Positions 3,539 through 6,029 of a stretch of 6,029 nucleotides of DNA are shown in pieces. A program made the translations under genes and the position numbers. The stretch comes from Aequorivita sp. (lineage in GTDB: Bacteria; Bacteroidota; Bacteroidia; Flavobacteriales; Flavobacteriaceae). Where the stretch lies: NCBI GenBank assembly GCA_002733915.1, contig NVXN01000002.1:247638-253666 (forward strand), written 5' to 3'. Under the pieces are notes generated by a model. It was not told the DNA's origin and made no database searches. It saw only the letters and a list, made by a program, of their open reading frames with translations. Within the stretch, counting starts at the first letter, position 1, and the number at the start of each line of letters is the position of its first letter.

Positions 3539-6029
3539 ATGAAAACTCTGTTCAAATTCCTCTCTGTTTTTTTATTGCTATTTGTTATTTCCTGCAACGA
3601 CAAAGACAAACATTCCGAAACCGACAATCTTTTTAAATTCAAGAAATATATTTCGTACAATACCTACGGAAATCTGTCCATCACAACAGATATTCGTGTT
3701 GAATTAGCAAAACCTCTTGAGCAATTTGGGCTGACACAGGTACTTTCCCCCAAGGAATATATAAATATCTCCCCAAAAACAGAAGGAAAATTAATTATAG
3801 AAAATGGTAAAACACTAATATTTCAACCTTTAGAATATTTAAAACCAGATACAGAATATACGGTAACTGTAAAATTGGATAAATTTTACGAAGACATTTC
3901 TAAGGAATTCAAAACCTACACTTTCAGTTTTCATACAATCACGCCTAATTTCAAAGTAGATATCGGAAAATTGCAGAGTTACAGCAAACAATGGCAATAT
4001 CTTGAAGCTTACGTCGAAACTTCCGATATTATTTCTTTGGAAAAAGCGAAGCAATTGGTTTCTGCATTGCAGGATGGAAAAAAATTAAAATTGAAATGGC
4101 CTTCGGAAGCAGCCGATGCGCGTTTTTTCAACTTCACCATTGACAGCATCAGCCGAAAAATTGATGATTCCCAAATTCTTATTAAATGGGATGGAACACC
4201 TATTGACGCCGAAAACAATGGTGATAATACCTTTGCTATTCCAGGTCAAAATAATTTTACGATTGTAGACATTAGCAGCACCTTGGCACCCGCGGCACTT
4301 TTGAGCATCAATTTTTCCGATCCGTTGCTGGAAAATCAGGATTTTGCGGGTTTGGTTACTATTGAAAATACACAGGATTTACGTTATGAAGTTAACGGTA
4401 ACGTTTTAAACGTCTATCCACCAAACCGTATTGTTGGCAATGTAAAAGTCACCGTTTTCACCGGAATCAAAAACAACGAAGGTTTTGGTTTGAAAAAGGA
4501 ATTTTCAGAATTGGTTTCTTTTGAACAGTTAAAGCCCGCTGTTCGGATGATTTCAAAAGGGGTGATTCTTCCTAATTCAGCATCAACTCCAGTATATTTT
4601 GAAGCTGTAAACCTTTCAAAAGTAGATGTTCGCGTCATTAAAATTTATGAAAACAATGTTTTGCAATTTCTTCAAAGTTATAATTTGAATGATAATAACA
4701 CCTACGACATTAAACGAGTGGGAAGACGAATTGCCAAAAAAACCATCGAACTAAAAAATACCGATTTGGGCGACAACGGAAGTTGGAAAGCATACGCCAT
4801 CAACCTTTCGGAATATTTCAAGGCAGATCCTGGCGCCATTTATCAATTGGAGCTTAGTTTCAAAAAAGATTATATAACCTATGATTGTGCGGAAACTATT
4901 TCCGAAGAAGATAATTCTGAAGAACACGAGGACGAATACTACGAAGATTATTACCAAGAAGATGCATATTATGCCAACGATTCCTCCGAAGATGAAGAAA
5001 TTCGCGAAGAGCGTTATTGGGACAACGAAATTTACCGCTGGCGAAATTATACTTACAATTGGGAACAGCAAGACAATCCCTGCCACCCTGCATATTATAA
5101 CGAAGATAAGGTTGTAACCGCAAATATTTTGGGTTCAGATTTGGGCTTGATTGTAAAAAAAGGAAACAACCGTTCTTATCATTTTTTTGCCACCAACCTT
5201 ATTTCCGCGAAACCTGAAGGTGGCGTAAAGGTGAAACTTTTCAATTATCAGCAGCAACTCATTGAAACTGTAACCACTGAAGGAGATGGAATGACCCTTT
5301 ATGATGGCAGTAAAAATGCTGCTTTTGCGGTGGCACAAAAAGGAAACAATTTTGCTTATGTGAAACTGGAAGACGGAAATGCCCTTTCCATGAGCAATTT
5401 CGACATTTCGGGGAAAGAACTTCAAAAAGGATTAAAAGGTTACACTTATACCGAACGCGGCGTTTACCGCCCCGGTGATAGTATTCACCTAACTTTTGTG
5501 TTGAATGACAACGCAAACCCATTACCAAAAAACCATCCAGTTACACTTTCTGTGACAGATGCACGTGGAAAACTTGTCCATCGCATTGTTCAGCATACAA
5601 ATTCTTCAAAAGATGGGTTTTATTATTTCCCTATCGCAACGGACGCTTCGGCGCCAACAGGAAATTGGAACGCAACTATTACCGTTGGCGGTGCGCAATT
5701 TTCGCACACTTTAAAAGTGGCGACGATTAAACCAAATCGTTTAAAAATAAAACTCGATTTTGAAGATGACATCCTTGATGCAACAAAACCCGTAAAAGGA
5801 ACGGCTAGTGCCATGTGGCTTCACGGTTCGCCTGCGAGGAATTTGAAGATTGATATGACGGCAACTCTTCGTGCTAACAATACAGCTTTCCCGAAGTTTC
5901 CAAAATATAATTTCACGGATCCCATTCGTGGTTTTGATGAGGTGGAAATCCCAGTTTTGGATGCACAACTTTCTTCGGAAGGCAGCACTGCTTTCAGTCA
6001 AAATTTGGAGGTTGGAAAGAACGCGCCAG
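3539..6029 (+). CDS. Bacterial alpha-2-macroglobulin family lipoprotein, partial, C-terminus off the right edge
   Basis: My translation from the ATG at 3539 stays open for 830 codons to the edge; relatives are about 1,600-1,900 residues. Bacterial alpha-2-macroglobulins are envelope-bound traps thought to inhibit foreign proteases, some through a thioester (CxEQ); that part is outside the window, so mechanism cannot be judged. Seen: signal peptide with lipobox FVISC (C19); an N-terminal beta-rich region (about 35-130, with LKPDTEYTVTV); further beta-rich domains to about 440; an acidic, Tyr-rich insert (452-492) between C450 and C515; a bacterial MG segment with ILGSDLGLIVKKGNN (about 523-537); then the A2M_N/MG2-type domain with TERGVYRPGDSIHL (R640, P645, G646), to about residue 745. 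It is preceded by its own promoter candidate and 191 bp of non-coding DNA. In proteobacteria a related gene is often paired with pbpC; the downstream partner is not visible here. Confidence 0.9.
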   Translation, partial: MKTLFKFLSVFLLLFVISCNDKDKHSETDNLFKFKKYISYNTYGNLSITTDIRVELAKPLEQFGLTQVLSPKEYINISPKTEGKLIIENGKTLIFQPLEYLKPDTEYTVTVKLDKFYEDISKEFKTYTFSFHTITPNFKVDIGKLQSYSKQWQYLEAYVETSDIISLEKAKQLVSALQDGKKLKLKWPSEAADARFFNFTIDSISRKIDDSQILIKWDGTPIDAENNGDNTFAIPGQNNFTIVDISSTLAPAALLSINFSDPLLENQDFAGLVTIENTQDLRYEVNGNVLNVYPPNRIVGNVKVTVFTGIKNNEGFGLKKEFSELVSFEQLKPAVRMISKGVILPNSASTPVYFEAVNLSKVDVRVIKIYENNVLQFLQSYNLNDNNTYDIKRVGRRIAKKTIELKNTDLGDNGSWKAYAINLSEYFKADPGAIYQLELSFKKDYITYDCAETISEEDNSEEHEDEYYEDYYQEDAYYANDSSEDEEIREERYWDNEIYRWRNYTYNWEQQDNPCHPAYYNEDKVVTANILGSDLGLIVKKGNNRSYHFFATNLISAKPEGGVKVKLFNYQQQLIETVTTEGDGMTLYDGSKNAAFAVAQKGNNFAYVKLEDGNALSMSNFDISGKELQKGLKGYTYTERGVYRPGDSIHLTFVLNDNANPLPKNHPVTLSVTDARGKLVHRIVQHTNSSKDGFYYFPIATDASAPTGNWNATITVGGAQFSHTLKVATIKPNRLKIKLDFEDDILDATKPVKGTASAMWLHGSPARNLKIDMTATLRANNTAFPKFPKYNFTDPIRGFDEVEIPVLDAQLSSEGSTAFSQNLEVGKNAP
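4892..5083 (+). other. Acidic, tyrosine-rich insert bounded by two cysteines in the macroglobulin
   Basis: Codons 452-492 carry 20 Asp/Glu and 6 Tyr in 41 residues, the tyrosines as three YY pairs (for example EDEYYEDYYQEDAYY). The stretch is followed by an aromatic segment (RYWDNEIYRWRNYTYNWEQQ) and lies between C450 and C515, the only cysteines I see in this part of the protein. It is probably a surface loop closed by a disulfide, possibly metal-binding. The composition is read directly; the role is inferred. Confidence 0.7.

Noticed and set aside
4751..5086. 111-codon minus-strand frame that looks like a very hydrophobic membrane protein
   Set aside because: It is the antisense of the macroglobulin's acidic insert: GAA and GAT codons read backwards give Phe and Ile codons, creating false membrane segments. 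The plus-strand frame is clearly the coding one.
3839..6001. Several other minus-strand frames of 60-100 codons opposite the macroglobulin
   Set aside because: They lie wholly inside a recognisable coding sequence, show no domain motifs, and several start with non-ATG codons.
1..6029. CRISPR array, tRNA/rRNA, insertion sequence or phage attachment site
   Set aside because: No regularly spaced repeats, no cloverleaf or rRNA sequence, no transposase or terminal repeats with target duplication were seen.

Overview
The window looks like chromosomal DNA of a Bacteroidota, most likely family Flavobacteriaceae. The evidence is the gene families, moderate-to-low GC with AT-rich intergenic DNA, A-rich leaders without Shine-Dalgarno sequences, several matches to the Bacteroidota promoter pattern (-33 TTTG, about 19 bases, -7 TAnnTTTG), and three proteins with lipoprotein signal peptides. 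I cannot assign a genus from sequence alone. There are no RNA genes, insertion sequences, CRISPR arrays or signs of recent transfer. No gene-free stretch exceeds about 205 bases.

Left part (1-1770, minus strand, read right to left): a CAP/SCP-family lipoprotein (1261-1770), then 3-hydroxyanthranilate 3,4-dioxygenase (659-1195), then the N-terminal third of an ALDH7/antiquitin-type aldehyde dehydrogenase, which runs off the left edge (1-560). The dioxygenase has all its iron ligands and its second cysteine metal site. Its start codon sits at the edge of a perfect 15-bp inverted repeat (1194-1232) that also covers a candidate -7 box. Eight bases of that repeat occur again just after the dioxygenase stop, upstream of a candidate promoter for the dehydrogenase. 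These two catabolic enzymes may therefore share a regulator.

Middle part (1771-3347, plus strand): a 203-bp divergent intergenic region, then a lipoprotein form of the plant-type (Ntn-hydrolase) isoaspartyl peptidase/L-asparaginase (1974-3038). An ABM-fold protein (3039-3347) follows with stop and start codons directly abutting, which suggests a translationally coupled pair.

Right part (3348-6029, plus strand): a 191-bp intergenic region with a good promoter match (TTTG-N19-TACTTTTA), then a large bacterial alpha-2-macroglobulin-like lipoprotein that runs off the right edge after 830 codons. It carries an acidic, tyrosine-rich insert between two cysteines. The thioester region, if present, lies outside the window.

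The families are all known ones. The least explained signals are the inverted repeat at the dioxygenase start and the acidic insert in the macroglobulin.
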